Below are positions 19,097 to 27,371 of a stretch of 64,000 nucleotides of DNA, in pieces. Where the stretch lies: the NCBI RefSeq assembly GCF_003149085.1, contig NZ_QGDT01000004.1:1-64000 (forward strand), in the 5' to 3' direction. Source of the stretch: Dyadobacter jejuensis. Its GTDB lineage: Bacteria > Bacteroidota > Bacteroidia > Cytophagales > Spirosomataceae. Position numbers and translations under genes: made by a program. Every line of letters starts with the position of its first letter. Positions within the stretch are counted from its first letter, which is position 1. The notes beneath the pieces were generated by a model that worked only from the letters and a program-made list of their open reading frames with translations, had not been told where the DNA came from and searched no databases.

Positions 19097-20611
19097 ATGT
19101 TTACTGTTTTCTTGAATAATTTATTAGGACAACGACTAGAAGTGCTCGACTGGGCCATCATTATCTTTTATGCCCTGGGAATGATCTTAATAGGTTGGTT
19201 TTATAGCCGAAAAATCAAGACAAGCGAGGACTATCTGCTGGGGGGACGGAAGATGAATTCTACTGCAATAGGTATTTCATTGTTTGCTACCTTGTTAAGT
19301 ACGCTTTCGTATTTGTCGTACCCTGGCGAAATGATCAAACACGGTCCTGCCGTTTTGTTATCCGTATTGGCATTTCCTCTGATTTATTTTATTGCGGGCT
19401 ATTGGTTAATTCCTAGAATAATGGCCCTGAACGTTACCAGTGCCTATGAAATACTAGAGTTACGTTTTGGGCTAAGCATTCGGATGTTTGCAATCTTTAT
19501 GTTTTTAGTGCTTCGTTTTTTTTGGATGGCCACTATTATTTATGTTACCGTTAATATAGCTTTAAGGGCTATTATCCCATTCGAAGAGGCCTACGTGCCC
19601 TTAATTGGCTTGCTATTGATGGTAATAACGATCATTTATACGACGATGGGGGGGCTTAAGGCGGTGGTGGTTACCGATGTAATTCAAACCTGTGTATTTT
19701 TGATCGGGGCTATCGTTAGTATCCTTGTTGTGGTTATTAATTTGGGCTCATTTGCCGAAATAATACCCCTGGAGTGGCCAGCGCACTGGGATGAATTGCA
19801 ATGGGAATTGGATACCTCTAAGCGGAGCACCTTGGGGAATATCTTCTTAGCTACTACCGTTTGGTACGTATGTACTACGGGCTCCGATCAGCTGGCCATT
19901 CAGAGGTATCTTTCTACCGAAAATGTCGCCACAGCCCGGAAGTCTTTCCGGATATCCCTATATTCCAATGTACTTGCCAATATCTTGTTAGCCATAGTGG
20001 GGCTAGCCATGGTGGCTTATTTTACCAAAAACCAAGCCCTCATGGAAGCAGGCCAAACCATTTATGGGCAGGCCGACCAATTGTTTCCCAAATTCATACT
20101 CATAGGGTTACCCACAGGAATGTCGGGTTTAGTAATTGCCGGTTTATTATCGGCGGCTATGTCGAGCATGTCTTCAGGCCTGAATTCCGTTTCCACAGTC
20201 CTATCCGAAGATATATTTAACAGGTTTAGAACAAGAAAATTAAGTGCTTCTGCTGCACTAAAAGAAGTGAAGTGGATTTCCTATGGTACCGGATTTGTCG
20301 TCATTTTATTGAGCTTATTCATTGCCAATGTATCGGGCAATCTGTACGATGTCATTATGAAGGTGGTCAATCTGCTGGTGGCACCTTTGTTTGTCTTGTT
20401 TTTTATGGCCCTGTTCATTCCATTTGCTACCGAAAGAGCCACCCTATTAGCTGGCTTAGCCTCGGTAGCGGCGGCTGTGGCGATTGCCTTTTACGAGATA
20501 TTTGGAATCACCGTCTTTTGGATCATGCCTGGCTCTTTGGTGGTAGGGATAGGGACTGGCGTATTATTGAGTTGGCTCGATGTGACCCTAAGTAAGCATG
20601 GCAATGGATAG
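19097..20611 (+). CDS. Sodium:solute symporter (SSS family)
   Basis: About 504 residues with 13-14 hydrophobic segments. SSS hallmarks are present: the TSEDYLLGGRKM loop near residue 40, SLFATLLSTLSYLSYPGEM, the GGLKAVVVTDVIQ segment, and GLVIAGLLSAAMSSMSSGLNSVSTVLSEDIF. The frame runs back to a TTG at 19079; ATG 19097 is chosen. It should bring the monomeric product of the SusCD system across the inner membrane with sodium. Relatives in such clusters carry sialic acid, sugars or sugar acids. It is the last gene before a 263-base gap containing the next regulated promoter. Confidence 0.93.
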   Translation: MFTVFLNNLLGQRLEVLDWAIIIFYALGMILIGWFYSRKIKTSEDYLLGGRKMNSTAIGISLFATLLSTLSYLSYPGEMIKHGPAVLLSVLAFPLIYFIAGYWLIPRIMALNVTSAYEILELRFGLSIRMFAIFMFLVLRFFWMATIIYVTVNIALRAIIPFEEAYVPLIGLLLMVITIIYTTMGGLKAVVVTDVIQTCVFLIGAIVSILVVVINLGSFAEIIPLEWPAHWDELQWELDTSKRSTLGNIFLATTVWYVCTTGSDQLAIQRYLSTENVATARKSFRISLYSNVLANILLAIVGLAMVAYFTKNQALMEAGQTIYGQADQLFPKFILIGLPTGMSGLVIAGLLSAAMSSMSSGLNSVSTVLSEDIFNRFRTRKLSASAALKEVKWISYGTGFVVILLSLFIANVSGNLYDVIMKVVNLLVAPLFVLFFMALFIPFATERATLLAGLASVAAAVAIAFYEIFGITVFWIMPGSLVVGIGTGVLLSWLDVTLSKHGNG

Positions 20612-20766
20612 CTCTGGCTAGGCACTCGTTTGACGACCTTTACCTTTAGGAAGCCCCAATGTGCCCCATTCATAGAGCGCTTTAACTCGATCGTGTAGAG
20701 GAATAGGAAGTATTTCGATAGAATATTAGCCTGTGCTTATAAGTTGAGGGCTTAGCTCTAGAGGTG

Positions 20767-20832
20767 GTGAAAGATAGTATCAGTTTTAAGGATAAAAGTA
20801 ATAGTCCGGCTGGGTTTTGGTGCTTATATTTG
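20767..20832 (+). promoter_or_regulatory. Putative AraC-type activator site and promoter of the aldolase operon
   Basis: First half-site core ATAGTAT at 20774-20780 inside GTGAAAGATAGTATCAGT (20767-20784), an 18-mer also found at 31756-31773. The second half-site ATAAAAGTA is at 20792-20800, again 18 bases after the first core start, and the AGTA elements are 21 bases apart. The -7 element TATATTTG is at 20825-20832, 33 bases after the second half-site start. No -33 TTTG. Confidence 0.72.
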
Positions 20833-20874
20833 GTATTATAAAACATGAAGAAAAAGTCCCTAAACCAATAATCA

Positions 20875-21678
20875 ATGCGTAAAAGTCGAGTGCTTCAAAA
20901 ACTACGAGCAGGAGAGGTGGTAAGCTGCCTAAAGATAAATCTGTCGGACCCAAGGGTGTCAGAAATAGCGGCGATCACCGGGTTCGACTGTGTATGGGCA
21001 GACCAGGAACATATCGGTTCCGACTGGTCTATTTTGGCCGGCAATGTATGGGCCACCAAATGCCATGATACCGATCTGCTGGTGCGTGTTCCCCGAGGGA
21101 GCTATAGCGATTATGTACGCCCACTAGAGCTCGACGCCACCGGAATTATGGTGCCTCATATTATGAATTTGGAAGAAGCGAAAAAGGTAGTGGAGGTGAC
21201 CCGCTTTCATCCTATTGGCCGACGGCCGATCGATGGGGGAAATGCGGACGGTTCCTATACCGCTCTGGATTTTAATGAATACCTCGTACAGGCGAATGAG
21301 CAACGCTTCGTGATCCTGCAAATAGAAGATCCTGAGCCTTTGGCTCAATTAGACGAGATTGCCGCCTTAGAGGGGTATGACATGTTGTTTTTTGGTCCTG
21401 GCGATTTCAGTCAAGGTATAGGAAGTCCAGGCCAATGGGATCACCCCGACCTTGTAGCTGCACGTAAGAAAGTTGCGGAAGCAGCACGGAAGCATGGCAA
21501 GTTTGCAGGAACCGTAGGTGGCCCCGGTAATCTTCAGGAGCTGATTGACATGGGCTATCAGTTTGTGAGTGTGGGGGCCGATGTGGTAGGGCTCAAAAAC
21601 TACTGTCAGGATTTACTGAAGGCCTTCGACCCGCAAAGCGCTGGTAAGGCGGCTACCTCGTACCTAGAAAACGAATGA
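20875..21678 (+). CDS. HpcH/HpaI-family class II aldolase
   Basis: Cleaves or forms a 2-keto-(3-deoxy) acid, typically giving pyruvate plus an aldehyde, in the cytoplasm. The 267 residues show the family layout: DCVWADQEH, RVPRGSYSDYVRPLE, GIMVPHIMNLEEA, QIEDPEPL with the metal-binding Glu, and FFGPGDFSQGIG with the metal-binding Asp. Start ATG 20875 is preceded by A-rich DNA. It is the first gene after the second regulated promoter and 13 bases before the aldo/keto reductase gene. Its place in the cluster suggests that the pathway passes through a keto-deoxy acid. Confidence 0.9.
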   Translation: MRKSRVLQKLRAGEVVSCLKINLSDPRVSEIAAITGFDCVWADQEHIGSDWSILAGNVWATKCHDTDLLVRVPRGSYSDYVRPLELDATGIMVPHIMNLEEAKKVVEVTRFHPIGRRPIDGGNADGSYTALDFNEYLVQANEQRFVILQIEDPEPLAQLDEIAALEGYDMLFFGPGDFSQGIGSPGQWDHPDLVAARKKVAEAARKHGKFAGTVGGPGNLQELIDMGYQFVSVGADVVGLKNYCQDLLKAFDPQSAGKAATSYLENE

Positions 21679-21691
21679 AATACCTGAAGTA

Positions 21692-22648
21692 ATGAAAAAG
21701 AGAATATTAGGCAGAACGGGTCTGGAGGTTTCTGAAGTGGCCTTTGGAGGCGTCGAAATAGGATTGCCTTATGGTATTGGCGTGGCCGACAAAAATGATA
21801 TGTTGTCTGAAAACCAGGCCATAAGCCTACTACATGAGGCCATGGCCAATGGAATCAATTTCTTCGATACCGCTAGGATGTACGGGGAGAGTGAGCAAAT
21901 AATGGGTAAAGCCTTTGGCGATCGGAGAGAAGAGGTTATTCTAGCGACCAAATGCCGGCATTTTAGGAATCAGCAGGGGCAGTTGCTACCAGAGGCGGAA
22001 CTTAAAAAATTTATTACGAACTCCCTAAAAGAGAGTCTGGAGGCCTTAAAAACCGATTATATAGATGTATTTATGTTGCATCAGGCCGACCAGGAAATAC
22101 TACAGAGCAACCTGATTGCAGATACTTTCCAGGAGTTGAAGCAACAAGGGGTTATTCGAGCCACTGGAGCTTCTACCTATTTGGCCTCCGAAACGGCACT
22201 AGGCATAGAACGGGGGCATTGGGATGTCATCCAGTTGCCATTCAATTTGATGGATCAGCGCCATGCTGTCAATTTTCAAGAAGCTCAGTCTCAGGGGGTA
22301 GGGTTGGTGGTTAGATCGGTATTATTAAAAGGACTTTTAAGTGACCGTGGTAAGGATTTACACCCTAAATTGGTAGAAGTTGAACGTCATATTGGGAAAT
22401 ACCAGGAGTTTATTGCTGCCGACTTTCCCGATTTACCCACCCTGGCCACTCGTTTTGCATTGTCCTTTGACACTATCTCATCGGTACTGGTGGGGATCGA
22501 TAAAACCGAATACTTGTATACAGCATTAGCCACTGCCAACGGGAAGTATATGGATCGGCCTACCTTGGTAAAGGCTATGGAGGCGGCCTTTCCGGATCCC
22601 AATTTTTTGAATTTACCCTATTGGGACAAAATGGGCTGGTTAAAATAA
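21692..22648 (+). CDS. Aldo/keto reductase
   Basis: A 318-residue AKR with LGRTGLEVSEVAFGG at the N-terminus, INFFDTARMYGESE (catalytic Asp and Tyr), EVILATKCR (catalytic Lys) and DVFMLHQAD (catalytic His). The C-terminus has the expected NADPH-binding region, although the pattern there (SSVLVGIDKTEYL) is slightly different. It reduces or oxidises an aldehyde or sugar carbonyl in the cytoplasm. Co-transcribed with the aldolase gene (13 bases) and the Gfo/Idh gene (47 bases). Confidence 0.9.
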   Translation: MKKRILGRTGLEVSEVAFGGVEIGLPYGIGVADKNDMLSENQAISLLHEAMANGINFFDTARMYGESEQIMGKAFGDRREEVILATKCRHFRNQQGQLLPEAELKKFITNSLKESLEALKTDYIDVFMLHQADQEILQSNLIADTFQELKQQGVIRATGASTYLASETALGIERGHWDVIQLPFNLMDQRHAVNFQEAQSQGVGLVVRSVLLKGLLSDRGKDLHPKLVEVERHIGKYQEFIAADFPDLPTLATRFALSFDTISSVLVGIDKTEYLYTALATANGKYMDRPTLVKAMEAAFPDPNFLNLPYWDKMGWLK

Positions 22649-22695
22649 CGATTAGAAACCATAAAGAACAGTAGGCTTCGCCTGCTGGATGCTAA

Positions 22696-23619
22696 ATGAA
22701 AACGATTAAAATAGGAATCATAGGAATGAGCCCGGGCAATGCCCACCCCTATTCGTGGTCGGCCATTGTCAATGGTCACTTCGATGGAGAAGAAATTTCA
22801 CGTGCAGGCTACCCGGCCGTATCGGCCTATTTGGAGGCCAATCGCGATACCATTGGACTAAGCGGCGCTCAGGTAACGCATATATGGACCCAAGATCGGG
22901 CAGTATCCGAGCGCATTGCGATGGCAACCAATATCGCCACGGTAGTCGAGAAAATGGAAGAAATGATTGGTCAGGTCGACGCCGTGCTTTTGGCGCGCGA
23001 TGACCCTGAAAATCATAAGGCTATGGCTCAGCCCTTCATAGAAGCGGATGTTCCTATCTTCATCGATAAGCCCTTGGCCTATTCTACTGAGGACTTGAAG
23101 TGGTTTTCGGAGCAAAATGCCCAAGGGAAGTTTATCATGTCTTGCTCCTCGATGCGCTACGCTGGCGAATGCCGTACGGCTCGGCAAGAGTTGGCAGGCT
23201 TAGGAAAGTTACATCTGGTGACTGCTGTAGGCAAAAAAGATTGGAAAAAATATGGGGTCCACCTGCTAGAGGGGTTGTTCGGAATATTGGACGACCCCAA
23301 AGCAAGTATGGTGCGGCACTTGGGAGCACTCGATAAAGAAATCGTTCAGCTACAGCTCGAAAACGGACCCGATGTTACGCTCCATTTATACAATCAAATA
23401 GGTGTTACGTTTCAAATCTCCCTATTTGGTGAACAAGGGTGGAAGCTGGTAGATATCAGAAACTCTTATGCTATGTTCAGGGATAATCTGATCGAGTTTA
23501 TCAGGTCGGTAGAGGAGGGGAACCCCCGCCTGCCCTTCGAAAAAACGGCTCATATTATGGAAATTATCATCGCTGCCCATCAGAGCCGGGAGCAAGGAGG
23601 CGTCGCTATCAGTCTCTAA
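22696..23619 (+). CDS. Gfo/Idh/MocA-family oxidoreductase
   Basis: A 307-residue protein with an N-terminal Rossmann domain. The nucleotide-binding stretch is IGIIGMSPGNAHPYSW, a variant of GxGxxG. VDAVLLARDDPENHKAMAQP is followed by the signature DKPLA, which holds the conserved Lys. The C-terminal half has WKKYGVHLLEGLFG, with the usual catalytic-type His. Members oxidise sugar or inositol hydroxyls with NAD(P). It is shorter than typical (330-400 residues). Transcribed with the upstream aldolase and AKR genes. Confidence 0.85.
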   Translation: MKTIKIGIIGMSPGNAHPYSWSAIVNGHFDGEEISRAGYPAVSAYLEANRDTIGLSGAQVTHIWTQDRAVSERIAMATNIATVVEKMEEMIGQVDAVLLARDDPENHKAMAQPFIEADVPIFIDKPLAYSTEDLKWFSEQNAQGKFIMSCSSMRYAGECRTARQELAGLGKLHLVTAVGKKDWKKYGVHLLEGLFGILDDPKASMVRHLGALDKEIVQLQLENGPDVTLHLYNQIGVTFQISLFGEQGWKLVDIRNSYAMFRDNLIEFIRSVEEGNPRLPFEKTAHIMEIIIAAHQSREQGGVAISL

Positions 23620-23720
23620 AATAGGTGGTTTGTGCCGCCTTGGATGCTTTAAATATTAAAATATAATAGAAAACACATTTAACGATAGGCCGGGTGGAAT
23701 ACCGTCGGCCCCAATGGCTT

Positions 23721-24500
23721 ATGAATGTAAAGCAACTCTTTAGTTTAAAAGGAAAGGTGATTGTAGTAACCGGGGGGTCGGGCAATTATGGTCAATGTAT
23801 TGTAGAGGGGTTGGCAGAAGCCGACGCCACCGTGATTACGACTTCCAGGAGGCTGGAATCAGCCCTGAAAACGGCTCATCACTTTAGAGGGAAAGGCCTA
23901 GATGTTACGGCTATGGAGGTGGACCAGGCCGAGGCAGAATCAGTCGAACGATTGAGTGGAAAAATTAGGGAGGTATATGGCCGACTCGACGGCTTCGTCA
24001 ACAACGCTGTGTCTCGACCTATGAAGGGTTATGGGGCCCCCATTGCGGAGTTCGACGAATCCATGAAAACCAATGCCACGGGGATGGTCAACCTGTTGCG
24101 TCAAATGACGGAGCTAATCGCCGCCAGTGGAGGTGGAAGTGTCATTAATATCGCTTCTATGATGGGAATGTTTGGGCCAGACCTAAGCAATTATGAAGGT
24201 ACTGAGAATATGGGTGACCTGCCCCCCGATTATTTCTTTCATAATGCGGGGCTGATTAACCTTAACCGATATATGGCCAAAATGAATAGAGGTAAAAACG
24301 TCCGGTTCAATTGTATCAGTCCTGGAGGGCTTTTTAATAATCAACCTGAGGTATTTGTACGGAATTACTGTAAAAAGGTTCCTTTGAATCGAATGGCTAA
24401 TCAGGATGATATAAAGGGCCTGGTAGTATTGCTGGCCTCAGAGGCTGGAGCGTATATTAACGGGGAAAACATATTGATGGATGGGGGGATGAATGCTTAA
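23721..24500 (+). CDS. SDR-family protein with altered catalytic Lys
   Basis: The frame opens at GTG 23694; ATG 23721 (MNVKQLFSLKGKVIVVTGGS) is the natural start. TGGSGNYGQ binds the cofactor, VNNAVSRP replaces NNAG, and the Ser is in NIASMMG. In the position of YxxxK the sequence reads YFFHNAGLI, so the Lys appears to be Asn while Tyr is kept. The insertion GPDLSNYEGTENMGDLPPD precedes it. The C-terminus (GAYINGENILMDGGM) is normal. If the alignment is right, the enzyme works by a modified mechanism or has lost redox activity. Last gene before the third regulated promoter. Confidence 0.82.
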   Translation: MNVKQLFSLKGKVIVVTGGSGNYGQCIVEGLAEADATVITTSRRLESALKTAHHFRGKGLDVTAMEVDQAEAESVERLSGKIREVYGRLDGFVNNAVSRPMKGYGAPIAEFDESMKTNATGMVNLLRQMTELIAASGGGSVINIASMMGMFGPDLSNYEGTENMGDLPPDYFFHNAGLINLNRYMAKMNRGKNVRFNCISPGGLFNNQPEVFVRNYCKKVPLNRMANQDDIKGLVVLLASEAGAYINGENILMDGGMNA

Positions 24501-24510
24501 AAATGGTTTT

Positions 24511-24575
24511 AAAAAATAGTATTAGGAATCCATATAAAAGTAGGAGAATTGAAGTGTGGTATAAAAGTACTTTTG
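24511..24575 (+). promoter_or_regulatory. Putative AraC-type activator site and promoter of the ridA operon
   Basis: First half-site core ATAGTAT at 24516-24522, second half-site ATAAAAGTA at 24534-24542, 18 bases after the first core start, AGTA elements 21 bases apart. The -7 element TACTTTTG is at 24568-24575, 34 bases after the second half-site start. An extra ATAAAAGTA at 24561-24569 forms the palindrome AAAAGTACTTTT overlapping the -7 element. No -33 TTTG. Confidence 0.72.
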
Positions 24576-24612
24576 TAAATCAAGTTATTAATAAAATTAT
24601 ATTTTGTTTTTT

Positions 24613-24996
24613 ATGATAAATGTAATACACCCCGATCGTGACCCTGAGTTTGTTACGGGAGCCTATTCCGATGGTATCGTTGTAGATGGTTTCCTTTTTG
24701 TGAGTGGTCAGGCGGCTGTGGACTTCAAGACTTCTCAGTTTATATTAGGGACCATAGAAGAAGAGACCAAGCGTACCATGGATAATATAGTGGCTATTGT
24801 GGAGGCTGCCGGTGGTAGCATGGAACAGGTAGTCAAATGCACTACGCACCTAGCCGATATCGCCGACTTTGACCGTTATAATGAGGTGTATGCCTCCTAC
24901 TTTCCGGGAATGAAGCCGGCACGTACAACGGTTCAATCGGTACTGGCAGAAAACATTAAAGTAGAAATAGACTGTATCGTAAAATTACCCTCCTGA
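24613..24996 (+). CDS. RidA/YjgF/UK114-family imine or enamine deaminase
   Basis: About 127 residues from ATG 24613 (TTG upstream at 24604 not used). Family features are GAYSDGIVVDGFLFVSGQAA, the helix KRTMDNIVAIVEAAGGSMEQ, CTTHLADIADF and KPARTTVQS with the substrate-binding Arg. RidA proteins hydrolyse reactive imines and enamines released by PLP enzymes or amine oxidases. It is the first gene of an operon containing an aminotransferase-type PLP enzyme, which fits such a role. Cytoplasmic. Confidence 0.92.
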   Translation: MINVIHPDRDPEFVTGAYSDGIVVDGFLFVSGQAAVDFKTSQFILGTIEEETKRTMDNIVAIVEAAGGSMEQVVKCTTHLADIADFDRYNEVYASYFPGMKPARTTVQSVLAENIKVEIDCIVKLPS

Positions 24997-25007
24997 GTTT
25001 CGAAACT

Positions 25008-25994
25008 ATGATTGAATCAGCTAAAGTAACCGCCGCATCTACGCCAATGGGTGTAGTGGGATTGGGCCTGATGGGGAGTAGTATCGTGGCCGCCTTATTA
25101 ATAGCGGGCCATCCCGTACAAGCCATAGTGCCTATTCCTTCAGATTTTGATGAGGCCCGGCATCGAGTTGCCCGGCAGCTCAGGCTGTGTGAACAAGCCG
25201 GTTTGATCGATTCCGTTGCTGACTTCGATGAGCGTTTGCAGATTACTGAGGACTATCAAACACTGGCTGGGTGCCAGGTGGTTATTGAATGTGTGATCGA
25301 AAAATTGGAAGTCAAGAAAGAAGTGTATCAGAAGATTACTTCCGTGGTTACTTCCGATTGCATCATAGGGACCAATACTTCCGCCATACCCATCAGTGAA
25401 CTTCAGCAATATATTATGGGCCCCGAACGCTTCGTAGGGATTCATTTTGCTGAGCCAGCATATATGACTCGCTTTTTGGAAATTACCTGTGGCCGATTGA
25501 CCACCGACCACTACGCCCAAAGAATATTTTCCTTGGCACAAGGAATGGGTAAAGAGCCTACCTTACTTAAAAAGGATATAAGAGGCTTTATCACCAATCG
25601 GTTGATGTATGCCGTATATCGGGAGATATTTCATCAGCTGGAAACGGGCCACGCTACCCGTGAGGATCTTGACAAGGCCTTTCGTTATGATGCGGGTTCA
25701 TGGATGACACTGATGGGCATATTTCGACGGATGGATTATTTGGGAATAGAGGATTTTGGTAAAATACTACCGGAGGTATTCTCAAAACTTAGCAATACCC
25801 ATTCTGTTCCTCAAGAAATGAAGGAAATGGTCGAGAAGAACGCCCGTGGGATACATAACGAAACAGGGTTGTATCCTTACCAAAAGGGTGAAGGCAAACA
25901 ATGGGATCTCTCTTTTTCCCAGTTCAATTTGGAAATTCACCGCTTGGCGGCAGAATTTTCAGAAGTAAAAATAAAGGAACAATTAAGCCAATAA
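25008..25994 (+). CDS. 3-hydroxyacyl-CoA dehydrogenase-family NAD enzyme (intact copy)
   Basis: A 328-residue protein with the two-domain layout of the family that includes 3-hydroxyacyl-CoA, L-carnitine and L-gulonate 3-dehydrogenases. GLGLMGSSI is the NAD-binding glycine motif near residue 20, GTNTSAIPIS follows, and IHFAEPAYMTRFLEI carries the catalytic His. KKDIRGFITNRL opens the C-terminal domain, which ends with GIHNETGLYPY. No other beta-oxidation gene is present, so a hydroxy-acid or carnitine-like substrate is more likely than fatty acyl-CoA. 11 bases after ridA. A diverged copy lies at 27372-28286. Confidence 0.85.
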   Translation: MIESAKVTAASTPMGVVGLGLMGSSIVAALLIAGHPVQAIVPIPSDFDEARHRVARQLRLCEQAGLIDSVADFDERLQITEDYQTLAGCQVVIECVIEKLEVKKEVYQKITSVVTSDCIIGTNTSAIPISELQQYIMGPERFVGIHFAEPAYMTRFLEITCGRLTTDHYAQRIFSLAQGMGKEPTLLKKDIRGFITNRLMYAVYREIFHQLETGHATREDLDKAFRYDAGSWMTLMGIFRRMDYLGIEDFGKILPEVFSKLSNTHSVPQEMKEMVEKNARGIHNETGLYPYQKGEGKQWDLSFSQFNLEIHRLAAEFSEVKIKEQLSQ

Positions 25995-26049
25995 GAACTG
26001 AATTATCATACCGAGCCAACTGCAGTTAGCCGGAAAATAGAGCCAATCA

Positions 26050-27348
26050 ATGAAATCCTATAGCAAATCGGCAGCCCTGCTGGAAAGGGCAAAAAAAGTA
26101 CTTGCCAGCGGTGTTTCGTCCGAATTTAGAAAGTACAACCACCCTCATGCCCTTTTCTATACGCATGGGGCAGGAAGTAAAATTTATGACGTCGATGGGA
26201 ATGCCTATTTAGACTTTACGCTCAGCCAAGGTCCCTTGATCCTCGGCCATTCTCATCCCGAGGTCATGCAAGCCATTAGCGAGTACTCCGCACAAGGGCA
26301 ACTTTTTGCCGGGCAGCATATCAGGGAAGTGGAGCTCGCCGAAAAATTGAATGAACTGATCCCTTCTGCCGAGCTGATGCGCTTCTGTTTGGATGGTTCC
26401 GAAGCCGTGCAAACCGCATTTCGAGTTGCTAGAGCCAAAACGGGGAAAAATAAGTTCCTGCGCTTCGAGGGACATTATCATGGCTGGATGGACAACGTGT
26501 GCTGGGGGCTTTCGGCACCTTCCCTTGAGGCCATGGGGAGTAGGGAGCACCCCAATGTATTTCCTTGGACCCAAGGGTTGCCACAAGGAGTGGATAACGA
26601 TTTTATTGTACTTCCATGGAATGATCTGGAACTGGTTCGCAAAACACTTTCAGAAAGGGCCTCAGAAATAGCAGCGATTATTACGGAGCCGATTATGTGC
26701 AATAATGGCTGTATTGAGCCGGCGCCAGGATTCCTCTTAGGGCTTAGAGAACTATGTGACGAATATGGGATTACTTTGATCTTCGATGAGGTGATCACGG
26801 GTTTTCGGATCTCTTTAGGAGGGGCTCAAAAGTACTTCGGAGTAACTCCGGATCTGTCCATCTTTGCCAAAGCCATCGCTAGTGGCTATGCGATTAGCGC
26901 CATAGTAGGAAAGTATGAATGGATGCAGCTAATAGAAAATGCTACGGTAATTCATGCCGGTACGATGAATGCGGGTAACCCAACGGTGGCTGCCGCTTTG
27001 GCAACTATCACGGTACTGGAAAAAGAGCAGCCTCACCAGCGGATGTTTGCCCTAGGTAAGCGGCTGATGGAAGGCTTGCAACAGGCGGCTCAGAAACACG
27101 GGCAGTCCATGCTGGTGGAGGGGCCGGGTCCTATGTTTGCAATCAGCTTTACTTCCTTAACCAAAACCCAAGATTACAGAGATACGCTCAAAGCCGATAA
27201 AGCGAAGTTAAATAAGTTTATTTCGGCCATGCATGAGGAAGGCATCCGCATCATAGGGCGTGGACTCTGGTACATTAGTGCCGTACATACCGAAGAGGAG
27301 GTAGATCATGCCATTCGTACGGCAGATAAGGTACTCAAATCATTTTGA
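26050..27348 (+). CDS. Class III PLP aminotransferase, glutamate-1-semialdehyde aminomutase-like
   Basis: A 432-residue PLP fold-type I enzyme. YDVDGNAYLDFTLSQGPLIL, GHSHPEV, LDGSEAVQTAFRVARAKTG, HYHGW, DEVITGFR and PDLSIFAKAIASGY (with the PLP-binding Lys) are as in GSA aminomutases and related amino-acid or amino-sugar aminotransferases. Heme synthesis is not indicated by the neighbours, so an aminotransferase or mutase acting on a pathway intermediate is inferred. It sits between the two hydroxyacyl-dehydrogenase-like genes (55 and 23 bases). Confidence 0.85.
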   Translation: MKSYSKSAALLERAKKVLASGVSSEFRKYNHPHALFYTHGAGSKIYDVDGNAYLDFTLSQGPLILGHSHPEVMQAISEYSAQGQLFAGQHIREVELAEKLNELIPSAELMRFCLDGSEAVQTAFRVARAKTGKNKFLRFEGHYHGWMDNVCWGLSAPSLEAMGSREHPNVFPWTQGLPQGVDNDFIVLPWNDLELVRKTLSERASEIAAIITEPIMCNNGCIEPAPGFLLGLRELCDEYGITLIFDEVITGFRISLGGAQKYFGVTPDLSIFAKAIASGYAISAIVGKYEWMQLIENATVIHAGTMNAGNPTVAAALATITVLEKEQPHQRMFALGKRLMEGLQQAAQKHGQSMLVEGPGPMFAISFTSLTKTQDYRDTLKADKAKLNKFISAMHEEGIRIIGRGLWYISAVHTEEEVDHAIRTADKVLKSF

Positions 27349-27371
27349 AAAATAGGTAGTTACTCGATTTA

